Origin: Methylobacterium sp. 2A
GTDB taxonomy: Bacteria > Pseudomonadota > Alphaproteobacteria > Rhizobiales > Beijerinckiaceae
Direction: 5' to 3'
NCBI RefSeq assembly: GCF_009806555.1
Contig: NZ_VUOK01000036.1
Coordinates: 59,701 to 123,700 of the forward strand
Length of the DNA stretch: 64,000 bases
How positions within the stretch are numbered: position 1 is the first letter of the stretch; each line of letters begins with the position of its first letter. A model generated the notes under the pieces. That model was not told where the DNA came from and searched no databases. It saw nothing but the letters and a program-made list of their open reading frames with translations. The position numbers and the translations under genes are program-made. Shown piece by piece: positions 29,968 through 38,856 of the stretch.

Positions 29968-32285
29968 TCCACGACGCGAAGATGATGGCGGACATCGCCA
30001 CGGCCAAGCCGGCCCTCGACAATGTCAGCCGCCGCGGCATCCTCGGCGGCGCCGGCGCCCTCGTGCTGGCGCTCAGCCTGCGGAGCCCGGCCCGGGCCGA
30101 GGAGGCCAAGGCGGAGGCGCAGAAATTCGGCGCCGATTCCATGCCGCATGGCTGGCGCGACGATCCAAAAATCTTCGTCGCCATTGCGCCGGACGGCACC
30201 GTCACGGTGACCAACCACCGCTCCGACATGGGCCAGGGCATCCGCACCTCGGTGGCCTTCACGGTCGCCGACGAGCTGGAGGCGGACTGGTCGAAGGTGA
30301 AGGTCGTGCAGGCCTGGGGCGACGAGACCCGCTTCGGCAACCAGGACACGGACGGCTCGCGCTCGACCCGCCACTTCTTCCAGCATTTCCGCCATGCCGG
30401 CGCCGCCGCGCGGTTGATGCTGATCCAGGCCGCCGCCAAGCAATGGGGCGTGCCGGCCTCCGAGGTGACGGCCGTCAACCACACGCTCACCCACGCCAAG
30501 TCGGGCCGCACCCTCGGCTACGGCGCGGTGGCGCAGGCGGCGGCCGAGCTTCCGGTCCCCACCGAGGTCAAGCTGAAGGACCCGAAGGATTTCCGGTATA
30601 TCGGCACCGGCAAGATCGGGCTGATCGACAATTTCGACATCACCACCGGCAAGGCGATCTACGGCCTCGACACCAAGCTCGACGGGATGCTCTACGCGGT
30701 CGTCGCCCGCCCGCCGGTCTACGGCGGCACGGTGAAGTCGTTCGACGACAGCGAGGCCAGGAAGGTCGCCGGCGTCGTGAAGATCTTCAAGATCGACGCC
30801 ACCCCGATTCCCACGGAGTTCATGCCGCTCGGCGGCGTCGCCGTGGTGGCCAAGAACACGTGGTCGGCCATGAAGGCGCGCGACGCCCTCAAGATCACCT
30901 GGGACGACGGCCCGAACGCCGGCTACGACACCGACGCGTTCCGCAAGGAGCTGGAGGCCGCCGCCCGCAAGCCCGGCAAGGTCGTGCGCACCCAGGGCGA
31001 CGTCGATGGCGCCATGGCCAAGGCGAAGACCAAGGTCCAGGCCGAGTATTTCGTGCCCCACCTCGCCCAGGCGCCCATGGAGCCCCCGGCCGCCGTGGCC
31101 CGGGTCAAGGACGGGTTCTGCGAGGCCTGGGCCTGCGTCCAGGGTCCGCAGGCGGCCAATGACCGCCTGATGAAGGCGCTCAAGCTGCCCGACGACAAGG
31201 TCAAGGTGAACGTCACGCTGCTCGGCGGCGGGTTCGGGCGCAAGTCCAAGCCCGACTACGTGGTCGAGGCCGCGCTCTGCTCGCAGGCCGTCGGCGGCGC
31301 GCCGGTGAAGCTGGCCTGGACCCGCGAGGACGACCTCCACCACGGCTTCTACCACACGATCTCGGTGGAGCACCTGGAGGCGGGCCTCGACGAGAAGGGC
31401 ATGCCGGTGGCGTGGCTGCACCGCTCGGCGGCGCCGACGATCGGCTCGATCTTCGCACCCGATCCGAAGCACGAGCTGCCGCTGGAGCTCGGCATGGGGC
31501 TGGTGAACACGCCCTTCAACGTGCCGAATCTCCGCCTCGAGAACCCGGAAGCCGCCGCCCATGTCCGGATCGGCTGGTTCCGCTCGGTCTCGAACATCCC
31601 GCACGCCTTCGCGATCCAGTCCTTCGTGTCGGAGCTGGCGCATGCCGCCGGCCGCGACCCGAAGGATTACCTGCTGGAGCTCATCGGCCCGGACCGGAAG
31701 ATCGATCCGGCCGCCATCGGCGATGTCTGGAACTACGGCGAGGACCCGAAGCGCTACCCGATCGACACCGGGCGCCTGCGCGGCGTGATCGAGGCGGCCG
31801 CCAAGGGCGCCGGCTGGGGCCGGCAGATGCCCAAGGGCCGGGGTCTCGGCATCGCCGGCCATTACAGCTTCGTCACCTACACGGCGGTGGCGGCCGAGGT
31901 GGAGGTCGACGACAAGGGCCAGGTCCAGGTGAAGGCGGTCGACATCGCGGTCGATTGCGGGCCGCAGGTGAACCCGGAGCGCATCCGCTCGCAGCTGGAG
32001 GGCGCGGTGGTCATGGGGATGGGGCTCGCCCTCACCTCCGAGATCACCTTCAAGCAGGGCCGGGCGGTGCAGAACAACTTCGACGGCTACGAGATCATCC
32101 GGATCGACGCCGCCCCGAAGGTGGTCCGCGTGCATCTCGTGCCGACCGGCACCTATGACGGGCCGCTCGGCGGCGTCGGCGAGCCCGGCGTGCCGCCGGT
32201 GGCGCCGGCGATCGCGAACGCGGTCTTCGCGGCCACGGGCCGGCGGGTGCGGCAATTGCCGATCCGCGATCAGCTGAGCGCCTGA
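29964..32285 (+). CDS. Tat-exported molybdopterin subunit of a xanthine-oxidase-family hydroxylase
   Basis: A 773-residue large subunit of the IorB (isoquinoline 1-oxidoreductase beta) type. The N terminus carries a twin-arginine signal ([18 protein letters not shown]), so the complex would be exported folded, together with the small subunit. Two tandem aldehyde-oxidase/xanthine-dehydrogenase a/b-type regions follow, with the cofactor motifs [15 protein letters not shown] and [19 protein letters not shown]; the final Glu in GEPG is the catalytic glutamate. There is no FAD subunit, so the electron acceptor is probably a cytochrome c, yet no cytochrome gene is adjacent. The GTG at 29964 overlaps the upstream stop and has AGGGAGAG before it. 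The substrate (an aldehyde or N-heterocycle) is unknown. Confidence 0.88.
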   Translation: MIHDAKMMADIATAKPALDNVSRRGILGGAGALVLALSLRSPARAEEAKAEAQKFGADSMPHGWRDDPKIFVAIAPDGTVTVTNHRSDMGQGIRTSVAFTVADELEADWSKVKVVQAWGDETRFGNQDTDGSRSTRHFFQHFRHAGAAARLMLIQAAAKQWGVPASEVTAVNHTLTHAKSGRTLGYGAVAQAAAELPVPTEVKLKDPKDFRYIGTGKIGLIDNFDITTGKAIYGLDTKLDGMLYAVVARPPVYGGTVKSFDDSEARKVAGVVKIFKIDATPIPTEFMPLGGVAVVAKNTWSAMKARDALKITWDDGPNAGYDTDAFRKELEAAARKPGKVVRTQGDVDGAMAKAKTKVQAEYFVPHLAQAPMEPPAAVARVKDGFCEAWACVQGPQAANDRLMKALKLPDDKVKVNVTLLGGGFGRKSKPDYVVEAALCSQAVGGAPVKLAWTREDDLHHGFYHTISVEHLEAGLDEKGMPVAWLHRSAAPTIGSIFAPDPKHELPLELGMGLVNTPFNVPNLRLENPEAAAHVRIGWFRSVSNIPHAFAIQSFVSELAHAAGRDPKDYLLELIGPDRKIDPAAIGDVWNYGEDPKRYPIDTGRLRGVIEAAAKGAGWGRQMPKGRGLGIAGHYSFVTYTAVAAEVEVDDKGQVQVKAVDIAVDCGPQVNPERIRSQLEGAVVMGMGLALTSEITFKQGRAVQNNFDGYEIIRIDAAPKVVRVHLVPTGTYDGPLGGVGEPGVPPVAPAIANAVFAATGRRVRQLPIRDQLSA

Positions 32286-32308
32286 ACCGTCACGCGTCGC
32301 GAGACGTT

Positions 32309-32342
32309 GGGGCCGTGGGGGAACCCGCGGCCCCTTCTTTTT
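32309..32342 (+). terminator. Rho-independent terminator after the molybdenum hydroxylase
   Basis: GGGGCCGTGGG pairs with CCCGCGGCCCC (one wobble) around a short loop, followed by TTCTTTTT. It starts 23 bases after the stop codon and fits a classical intrinsic terminator. Confidence 0.75.
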
Positions 32343-32360
32343 GGAAAGTGACCCGACCCG

Positions 32361-32744
32361 ATGATGCGTCCCGCCCTGACCGCCTGCCTGACCCTGATGC
32401 TGACGGCGGCTCCCGCCCTCGCCTCGCCCTGCGGCGACCGGATCGACAGCGTCTCGAAGCGCGTCCAGGCCGAGGTCAGCCAGTCGATCTCGGCCAATAC
32501 CAGCGGCCAGGGCAACGCCGCCAAGCGGGGCGGCGAGGGCCTGACCGGCACGGAGGGCCAGCGGGCGAACGAGTCGCCGCAGGCGCCGCCCGAGAAGGCG
32601 GCCCAGGCCGGCCAGGGCGCGGATGCCGCCCAGCAGGCGAAGGTCGCCCTGGACGAGGCGCGCACCGCGGATTCGAAGGGCGACGCCAAGGGCTGCGAGG
32701 CGGCCCTCTCGCGGGCCGAGCAGCAGCTGAAGAAGGCGCCCTGA
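32361..32744 (+). CDS. Small exported protein of unknown function
   Basis: A 127-residue protein with a signal peptide (MMRPALTACLTLMLTAAPALA, cleavage near residue 22). The mature part has only two cysteines, one just after cleavage (SPCGDRID) and one near the end (KGCEAALSRA), which could form a disulfide linking two helices. The middle is rich in Gly, Gln, Ala and Asn and is probably unstructured. I do not recognise a family. Similar periplasmic helical hairpins occur in Rhizobiales. Confidence 0.65.
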   Translation: MMRPALTACLTLMLTAAPALASPCGDRIDSVSKRVQAEVSQSISANTSGQGNAAKRGGEGLTGTEGQRANESPQAPPEKAAQAGQGADAAQQAKVALDEARTADSKGDAKGCEAALSRAEQQLKKAP

Positions 32745-32754
32745 TCCAGAGTCA

Positions 32755-33115
32755 GGGTTTCAAAAGGTCTGGGACCTTTTGCGGGTGCAGGGCAGCGCGC
32801 TGCGATGAAGCTCCGCCAGGGCGGCGCCCTGGCAACCCGCCAAAGGGCACGACCCAGCCCTTTTAAGGTGTTTGGGCTAGCTGCGAAAATCGCAAGTCGT
32901 GGCTCTAACATCCTGAAAGAGCACCGCCTTTTCCCCTCCCCCTTGTGGGGAGGGGCCAGGGGTGGGGGTGGTGCAGGATGAGGCGCAGCGGTGCCGTCTG
33001 CACCACCCCCACCTCCAACTCCTCCCCACAAGGGGGAGGAGAGTGCGCTTGGCCCCTGTCTCGTTGCTTCCGCAAACACCTTAAAAGGGCTGGGGCACGA
33101 CCTTTGGAAACCCCG
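32755..33115. repeat. Repeat family A, copy 2, split by a MITE
   Basis: The left part (32755-32854) matches the other family A copies: GGGTTTCAAAAGGTC, then CCTTTTGCGGGTGCAGGGC, then CCGCCAAAGGGCACGACC. The right part (33093-33115) resumes with GGGCACGACCTTTGGAAACC. Removing the MITE and one copy of its 10-bp target duplication restores a continuous element ending in CCTTTGGAAACCCC. This shows family A was already in place when the MITE arrived. Confidence 0.85.
32855..33092. mobile_element. MITE family M, copy 2 (238 bp), nested in repeat A
   Basis: The 20-bp terminal inverted repeat CAGCCCTTTTAAGGTGTTTG is perfect at both ends, and a 10-bp direct repeat gggcacgacc flanks the element at 32845-32854 and 33093-33102. 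The sequence is almost identical to copy 1 at 20463-20699 in reverse orientation. The core at 32932-33043 is a family C palindrome. It has no ORF of its own. Confidence 0.9.
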
Positions 33116-33322
33116 TCAGGCCAGCAACTCACCGGCCGGGCGCGCTGATCTCGATGACCACATCGTTCTCGCCCGGAACCGGGACCGGCCTTTCGGGGGG
33201 GCGGGAGGCATCGGACGCCTCCCGAACCGGGGAGGATCCCGCTCCGGCGGCGCTCGCGCTCATCTCGGAGGGGATCTTCCCGCAGGATACCCGGGGCGGT
33301 CGAGCCGCCCCGCGTTGCAGCC

Positions 33323-33547
33323 TCAGGCTGCGGCGGCCGCCAGAGCGTGCCGGTGGCCGTTCAGGCCGGCGCAGAGATCGTCGATCTCCGTCAGGTTCAG
33401 AGCCTCGCCGGTCTGGCCGGCGATCGTGTCGATCAGGTGGTCCTGGCGCGGGTCGAAGGGATGTCCCTGCATCCGGTAGAATTGATAATAGCGCAACGCC
33501 GCCAGGACGGTGTCACGCTCGCGGTCGGTTACGGTGAAGTGCTGCAT
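33323..33547 (-). CDS. Small hypothetical protein
   Basis: A 74-residue soluble protein: MQHFTVTDRERDTVLAALRY, then YQFYRMQGHPFDPRQDHLIDTIAG, then a helix with LNLTEIDDLCAGLNG and an Ala-rich end. It looks like a compact helical protein of unknown role and is plausible because its composition is balanced, unlike antisense frames here. AGGGGAAG precedes the ATG at 33547 at a slightly long distance. A GC hairpin at 33292-33312 lies just past the stop and may end the transcript. Confidence 0.65.
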   Translation of the reverse strand: MQHFTVTDRERDTVLAALRYYQFYRMQGHPFDPRQDHLIDTIAGQTGEALNLTEIDDLCAGLNGHRHALAAAAA

Positions 33548-33764
33548 GGGTCGTAGCTTCCCCTGTGGCTTCAACGAACGCCCGGGAGGGCCGCGACGCC
33601 GAGCCCGAGCTTGACCGTTGTAACCGGTAGGCAACTATCCGAACAGTTCTTGACAGCTCGCAACGAAGTGATTCGCGCGAATTAGGACATGGATCCTTGT
33701 CTGTCGCAACGCCTTTTAGGCCGAAATACACAGATTTCTCAGTGTGTTGCCGGCTTAGGTGCGG

Positions 33765-34478
33765 TCACAGACCCAGTTCGGCGAGATAGCGCGGCAGGGC
33801 CTCGCTGGCCGGCCCGTACCGCGCCGCGTCGAACACGTCGGCGTTGTCGGAGGGGTCGAGGTTGATCTCGCAGGTCGGAATGCCGAGGGCCCGGGCCTGC
33901 CGCACGTAGCCGGCCGCCGGGTAGACCGCCCCCGACGTGCCCACCGCCACGAACAGATCGGCCTCCGCCAGCGCGGCCTCGATCGCGTCGAGGTGCATCG
34001 GCATCTCGCCGAACCAGACCACGTCGGGCCGCATCCGGCCCGCGGCGCCGCAGGCCGGGCAGGCATCCGCACGCGTCAGGTCCGCGCGCCAGGGCGTGAC
34101 CGAACCGCAGGCACAGCAGCGGGCCTTCAGCAGCTCGCCGTGCATATGGACGACCGCCCGGGAGCCCGCCCGCTCGTGCAGGTCATCGACGTTCTGCGTG
34201 CACAGGAACAGCCGCCCGCCCCGGTCGGCGAGTCGGGCTTCTGCCTGCGCCAGGGCGACATGCGCGGCGTTCGGCTCGGCCGCGATCACGCCCCGGCGGC
34301 GATGGTCGTAGAAGTCGAGCACCGTGTCGGGATCGGCCGCGTAGGCCTCCGGGGTGGCGAGCTTCATGGGATCGAACCGCGCCCAGATCCCGCCCCGGTC
34401 CCGGAACGTGCCGAGCCCGCTCTCGGCCGAGACGCCGGCCCCGGTCAGCACGAAGATCTTTTGGGGATGCCGCGTCAT
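33765..34478 (-). CDS. cobB: NAD-dependent protein deacylase (CobB-type sirtuin)
   Basis: A 237-residue sirtuin that removes acyl groups from lysines using NAD. The Rossmann motif is FVLTGAGVSAESGLGTFRDRGGIW, NAD binding uses TQNVDDLHERAG, and the catalytic histidine is His113 in HMHGE. Zinc ligands are Cys121, Cys124, Cys140 and Cys143. Tyr57 and Arg60 in FYDHRR match the Y-x-x-R pair that lets class III enzymes remove succinyl and malonyl groups. The start at 34478 matches the family; the frame is open further upstream. It could oppose the Pat acetyltransferase encoded at 384-3074. Confidence 0.96.
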   Translation of the reverse strand: MTRHPQKIFVLTGAGVSAESGLGTFRDRGGIWARFDPMKLATPEAYAADPDTVLDFYDHRRRGVIAAEPNAAHVALAQAEARLADRGGRLFLCTQNVDDLHERAGSRAVVHMHGELLKARCCACGSVTPWRADLTRADACPACGAAGRMRPDVVWFGEMPMHLDAIEAALAEADLFVAVGTSGAVYPAAGYVRQARALGIPTCEINLDPSDNADVFDAARYGPASEALPRYLAELGL

Positions 34479-34588
34479 GCCCGTGCTCCGGATGGCCGGA
34501 AATGTCCGCTCGTTGGCCACGCGGTTGCTTTCACGCGCCGGCCGGGAGACGGATGCTGGCCCTGCATCCACCCTTGCGGAGGCAGGAA

Positions 34589-35149
34589 ATGTCCGATGTT
34601 GCGCTGCTGGTCATCGATGTCCAGGATTCCTTCCGGCACAGGCCCTTCTGGACCGACGCCGATCTCCCGCGCTTCGCGGAGCGTCTGCAGGCGCTCATCG
34701 ACGGCGCCGTGGCGCGCGGCATCCCGGTGGTGCAGGTGTTCCACCTGGCCGAGACGGGTCCCTTCTCCCTGGAATCGGGCCATGTCCGCACCCTCGATCC
34801 CGTCGTGATCGCGCCCGCGGCCGTGTTCCACAAGCGCCGGCACAGCGCCCTGGTCGATACCGGCCTGGCGGGCTGGCTCACGCAGCACGGCATCCGCCGC
34901 CTGATCGTGTCGGGGATCCGGACCGAGCAATGCTGCGAGACCACCACCCGCCACGCCTCCGACAGCGGCTGGCAGGTGGATTTCGTCACGGAGGCGACCC
35001 TGACCTTCGCCATGACCCATCCGGATGGCCGCCGCTTCGAGGCGGACGACATCAAGGCCCGCACCGAGCTGGTGCTCACCGACCGTTTCGCCCGCATCGC
35101 CACGGTGGACCAGGCGCTGGCCGGCCGGGCGCTGCCTGCCGCCGCATGA
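34589..35149 (+). CDS. Isochorismatase-family cysteine hydrolase
   Basis: A 186-residue hydrolase of the isochorismatase/nicotinamidase superfamily. The catalytic triad is Asp10 (VIDVQDSF), Lys82 (FHKRRHSAL) and Cys115 (RTEQCCETT). Members hydrolyse amides such as nicotinamide or N-carbamoyl compounds, as well as isochorismate. GGAGGCAGGAA precedes the ATG at 34589. Its stop overlaps the start of the GlxA-type regulator (ATGA). Together with the hydantoinase downstream, an amide or carbamoyl substrate is more likely than isochorismate, but this is inference. Confidence 0.85.
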   Translation: MSDVALLVIDVQDSFRHRPFWTDADLPRFAERLQALIDGAVARGIPVVQVFHLAETGPFSLESGHVRTLDPVVIAPAAVFHKRRHSALVDTGLAGWLTQHGIRRLIVSGIRTEQCCETTTRHASDSGWQVDFVTEATLTFAMTHPDGRRFEADDIKARTELVLTDRFARIATVDQALAGRALPAAA

Positions 35150-36291
35150 CCGGGCCGGGGCGCCGCATCCCGGTCCTGGTGGTGCTGCCGCCCCGGACGC
35201 TGCTGCTCGATCTCGCCGGCCCCGTGGAGGTGCTGCGGATCGCCGGTGCGGTGCAGGACCGGATCGCCTTCGACGTGAGCTACGCGGCGCCGCCGGGATC
35301 GATCCGCAGCTCGATCGGGCTCGATCTCGGCGGCGCCGGCCCGCTGCCACGGGAGATCCCGCCCGGGACGGTGGTGCTCCTGCCCGGCGCCACCGAGAAC
35401 CCGCTCGGCCCCGACCGGGACCGGGCCGCCGAGGCCGCCGCGGAGGCCGCGATCGTCGATTGGCTGCGCGCGGCGATCCGGCCGGGCCACACGGTCGCGA
35501 CCGTCTGCGAGGGCGCGCTGCTGGCGGCGCGGGCCGGCCTGCTCGATGGCTATGCCTGCACCACCCATCACGGCAGCTGCGTCCGCCTCCGGGCGGCGGC
35601 GCCCCACGCGAACGTGCTGGAGAACCGGCTGTTCGTGCAGGACCGCGACCGGTTCAGCAGCGCCGGCGTCACGGCCGGCATCGACCTGATGCTGCACCTC
35701 GTGGCGGAGTGGGCTGGCCCGGCGACGGCCGTCGCGGTGGCCCGCACTTTGGTCGTGTACATGCGGCGCGGTCCGGACGATCCGCAGCTCTCCCCCTGGT
35801 TGGAGGGCCGCAGCCACCTGCATCCGGTGGTCCACCGGGCGCAGGACGCGATCGCGGCCGACCCGGTGCGGGATTGGTCACCCGCCGCGCTCGGCACGCT
35901 GGTCGGGGCGAGCCCGCGCAACCTCGCGCGGCTGTTCCGGCTTCATGCCGGGATGACCGTGACGGAGGCGGTGAACCGCGCCCGGATCGCGCGGGCCGGG
36001 GACCTGATCGCGCAGACCGATCTCGGCCTCGAACAGGTCGCCGAGCGGGCGGGCTTCGCCTCGGCCCGGCACATGCGACGGGTCTGGGCGCAGTTCCACG
36101 CGACGGCGCCGTCGATGCTCCGAGCCACGAACCCGGATCCGAAGGGGCGTGCCCTTTCGCGGGTTCAGGGCGGAGCCCTGATGGGCTCGGGCGAAGCCCG
36201 ATATTGGGGCTCCGCCCCGATTCCCCGCCAAAGGGCACGCCCTTTGGAAACCCATGACGGGGAGGCGCTGGACCCCGACGATCGGCTGTGA
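35146..36291 (+). CDS. GlxA-family transcriptional regulator with repeat-derived C terminus
   Basis: A 381-residue regulator. Residues 1-190 form a DJ-1/PfpI (class I glutamine amidotransferase-like) domain with VCEGALLAARAGLLDGYACTTHH around the usual cysteine position. Residues about 220-325 form an AraC-type double helix-turn-helix (GASPRNLARLFRLHAGMTVTEAVN and LEQVAERAGFASARHMRRVWAQFH). After about residue 330 the sequence is encoded by a family A repeat, giving an unusual tail (KGRALSRVQGGALMGSGEAR...) until a stop at 36289. GlxA regulators often control amino-acid or quaternary-amine catabolism. It is translationally coupled to the hydrolase upstream and may control both it and the hydantoinase-transporter genes. 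Confidence 0.88.
   Translation: MTGPGRRIPVLVVLPPRTLLLDLAGPVEVLRIAGAVQDRIAFDVSYAAPPGSIRSSIGLDLGGAGPLPREIPPGTVVLLPGATENPLGPDRDRAAEAAAEAAIVDWLRAAIRPGHTVATVCEGALLAARAGLLDGYACTTHHGSCVRLRAAAPHANVLENRLFVQDRDRFSSAGVTAGIDLMLHLVAEWAGPATAVAVARTLVVYMRRGPDDPQLSPWLEGRSHLHPVVHRAQDAIAADPVRDWSPAALGTLVGASPRNLARLFRLHAGMTVTEAVNRARIARAGDLIAQTDLGLEQVAERAGFASARHMRRVWAQFHATAPSMLRATNPDPKGRALSRVQGGALMGSGEARYWGSAPIPRQRARPLETHDGEALDPDDRL
36131..36253. repeat. Repeat family A, copy 3 (inside the GlxA-regulator gene end)
   Basis: The copy runs from GAAGGGGCGTGCCCTTTCGC through CGGGTTCAGGGCGGAGCCCTG and CCCCGCCAAAGGGCACG to CCCTTTGGAAACCC. The terminal stems match copies 1 and 2. It occupies the last 50 or so codons of the regulator gene, so the protein reads through it. 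Confidence 0.8.
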
Positions 36292-36369
36292 CCTCCTGCC
36301 GCCGCGATGACGGTCGCCCGAATCGGCGCGGACCATGCATCGGCCCGGCGGCGCAGAGGAGGGAGCGGC

Positions 36370-37797
36370 ATGCCCGAATACGATCTGGCGATCCGCGGCG
36401 GCACCGTCGTCACGGCGAGCGACACGGTGCGGGCCGATATCGGCGTGCGCGGCGGCCGCATCGTGGCGGTGGCCGAGGGCATCGCGGATGCTGCCCGGGT
36501 GATCGACGCCTCCGGCCTGCTGGTCCTGCCCGGCGGCATCGACAGCCACGTCCACATCGCCCAGGATTCAGGCCCCGGCATCGTCATGGCGGACGATTTC
36601 GAGAGCGCCACCCGGGCGGCGGCGGCCGGCGGCAACACCTGCGTGATGCCCTTCGCGCTCCAGCCCCGGGGCGCCTCCCTGCGCGGGGCGGTCGATGCCT
36701 ACCGGGCCAGGGCCGAGGGCCAGTGCCACGTGGACGTGGCGATCCACATGATCATCTCGGACCCGACGGAAGCCGTGCTCGGCCAGGAGCTGCCCGCTCT
36801 GGTGGCCGACGGCTACACCTCGTTCAAGGTCTTCATGACCTACGACGACCTCGTGCTGAACGACCGCCAGCTCCTCGACGTGTTCCACGTGGCGCGGCGG
36901 CAGGGCGCGCGGGTGATGGTCCATGCCGAGGGCTACGACGCGATCCGCTATCTCAGCGAGCGGCTGGAGCGGGCGGGCGAGACCAGGCCCTACGGCCACG
37001 CCCTGTCGCGCCCCGAGGTGGTCGAGCGCGAGGCGGCCCACCGGGCGATCAGCCACGCCGAGCTGATCGACCTGCCCATCGTCATCGTCCACGTCTCGGG
37101 CCGCGAGGCGACCGAGCAGATCGCCTGGGCGCAAGCGCGGGGCCTGAAGATCCGGGCCGAGACCTGCCCGCAATACCTGACGCTGACGGCTGAGGACATG
37201 AAGGGGCTCGGCCTCGACGATCCCATGGCGGGCTCGAAATACGTCTGCTCACCGCCGACGCGGGACGTCGCGAGCCAGGAGGCGGTGTGGTCGGGCATCC
37301 GGCGCGGGATCTTCGACGTGGTCTCCTCCGACCATTGCCCATTCCGCTACGACGACCCGCAGGGCAAGCTGAACCCGCGCGGCAAGACCTCGTTCCGCTG
37401 GATCCCGAACGGCATCCCGGGCGTCGAGACGCGGCTTCCGGTGTTCTTCTCTGAGGGCGTCTCGAAGGGGCGGATCAGCCTCAACCAGTTCGCCGCGCTG
37501 ACCGCCACCAACCACGCCAAGCTCTACGGGCTCTATCCGCGCAAGGGCTCGATCGCCCCCGGCTTCGACGCCGACCTGACCCTGTGGGACCCCAACAAGC
37601 GCGAGACCATCCGGCAAGCGAACCTGCATCACGGTTCCGACTACACGCCCTGGGAGGGGTTCGAGGTCACCGGCTGGCCAGTCATGACCATCGCGGGCGG
37701 GCAGGTAATCGCCGAGGACGGCAAGGTTCTCTCCGCGCCGGGGCACGGGCGGGTGCTCGACCGGGCGGTCGATCCGGCCGAGCGGCGGGAGGCCTGA
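36370..37797 (+). CDS. Hydantoinase / dihydropyrimidinase family amidohydrolase
   Basis: A 475-residue metal-dependent cyclic amidohydrolase. Metal ligands include His60 and His62 in GGIDSHVHI and the carbamylated lysine Lys153 in SFKVFMTYDD, with later ligands in VMVHAEG, IVIVHVSG and SSDHCPF. Tyr158 matches the substrate-assisting tyrosine of D-hydantoinases. The enzyme opens hydantoin or dihydropyrimidine rings to N-carbamoyl amino acids. AGGAGGGAG precedes the ATG at 36370, trimming 21 codons of open frame. An ABC importer follows within 50 bp, which suggests that its substrate is imported. Confidence 0.92.
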   Translation: MPEYDLAIRGGTVVTASDTVRADIGVRGGRIVAVAEGIADAARVIDASGLLVLPGGIDSHVHIAQDSGPGIVMADDFESATRAAAAGGNTCVMPFALQPRGASLRGAVDAYRARAEGQCHVDVAIHMIISDPTEAVLGQELPALVADGYTSFKVFMTYDDLVLNDRQLLDVFHVARRQGARVMVHAEGYDAIRYLSERLERAGETRPYGHALSRPEVVEREAAHRAISHAELIDLPIVIVHVSGREATEQIAWAQARGLKIRAETCPQYLTLTAEDMKGLGLDDPMAGSKYVCSPPTRDVASQEAVWSGIRRGIFDVVSSDHCPFRYDDPQGKLNPRGKTSFRWIPNGIPGVETRLPVFFSEGVSKGRISLNQFAALTATNHAKLYGLYPRKGSIAPGFDADLTLWDPNKRETIRQANLHHGSDYTPWEGFEVTGWPVMTIAGGQVIAEDGKVLSAPGHGRVLDRAVDPAERREA

Positions 37798-37844
37798 CGG
37801 CCCCGCTGGCCCGCCGCTTGCGTGATCTCCGGGGGGAGCCTCAC

Positions 37845-38840
37845 ATGAATGTCGAGCTGATCGGCCTGACCAAGCGCTACGGTGCGGCCATTGCGGTGGA
37901 TGGTATCGACCTCAAGGTGCCGTCCGGCGCCTATTGCTGCCTGCTCGGGCCCTCGGGCTGCGGCAAGACCACGACGCTGCGGATGATCGGCGGCCACGAG
38001 CGCGTCAGCGCGGGCGAGGTCGTGATCGGCCCGAAGGCGGTGGGCGATGCGCCTCCGGCCGAGCGCGGCACCGCCATGATGTTCCAGAGCTACGCGCTGT
38101 TTCCGCATCTCGACGCGCGGGACAACGTCGCCTTCAGCCTGAAGATGCGCGGAATCGGCAAGGCGGAGCGCCGCGCCAAGGCCATGGCGATGCTCGACCT
38201 CGTGCAGATGGGCCACCTCGCCGGGCGCCTGCCGGCCCAGCTCTCAGGCGGGCAGCAGCAGCGCGTGGCGCTGGCCCGCGCCCTCGTCACCGGCCCGAAG
38301 GTGCTGCTCCTCGACGAGCCGCTCTCGGCCCTCGACCCGTTCCTGCGGGTGCGGATGCGGGTGGAGCTGAAGCGGATCCAGACCGAACTCGGCCTGACCT
38401 TCATCCATGTCACCCACAGCCAGGAGGAGGCGATGGCGCTCTCCGACCTCGTGGTGGTGATGAATGCCGGCCGGATCGAGCAGGCCGCCGACCCGCGCAC
38501 GGTGTTCGAGCGGCCCGCCACCGCCTTCGTGGCCCGGTTCATCGGCGGCCACAACGTCATCCGGCTGCCCGACGGGCTGGTCGCGGTGCGGGCCGACCGG
38601 ATGCGGCTCGGCGCCGAGGCCGGCCCCTCCGCGGTGCCGGCCCGGGTGGTGGCGGTGGAGTACCAGGGCACCAGCGTCCATGTCGGCCTCGATGCAGACG
38701 GTCTGGAGCGCCCGCCCGAGAGCCCGGCAGCCCTCACGGCGATCCTCAGCGACGCGGATTTTTCAGCGCGCCCGCTCCGGCCGGGGGACACGGTTCCGGT
38801 CGGCTGGGACGAAGCCGCCGCCCACCGCCTCGATGCGTAA
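37845..38840 (+). CDS. ABC transporter ATP-binding protein (polyamine/PotA-like)
   Basis: A 331-residue ATPase of the MalK/PotA class. Walker A is GPSGCGKTT at 35-43, the signature LSGGQQQRV, Walker B VLLLDEPLSALDPF, and the switch histidine is in IHVTHSQ. The C-terminal 90 residues form a regulatory TOBE domain (VAVEYQGTSVHVGL). GGGGGGAG precedes the ATG. It energises the importer formed with the binding protein and the two permeases downstream, all on one strand with small gaps. Confidence 0.95.
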   Translation: MNVELIGLTKRYGAAIAVDGIDLKVPSGAYCCLLGPSGCGKTTTLRMIGGHERVSAGEVVIGPKAVGDAPPAERGTAMMFQSYALFPHLDARDNVAFSLKMRGIGKAERRAKAMAMLDLVQMGHLAGRLPAQLSGGQQQRVALARALVTGPKVLLLDEPLSALDPFLRVRMRVELKRIQTELGLTFIHVTHSQEEAMALSDLVVVMNAGRIEQAADPRTVFERPATAFVARFIGGHNVIRLPDGLVAVRADRMRLGAEAGPSAVPARVVAVEYQGTSVHVGLDADGLERPPESPAALTAILSDADFSARPLRPGDTVPVGWDEAAAHRLDA

Positions 38841-38856
38841 CAGGACGGAGACGACC

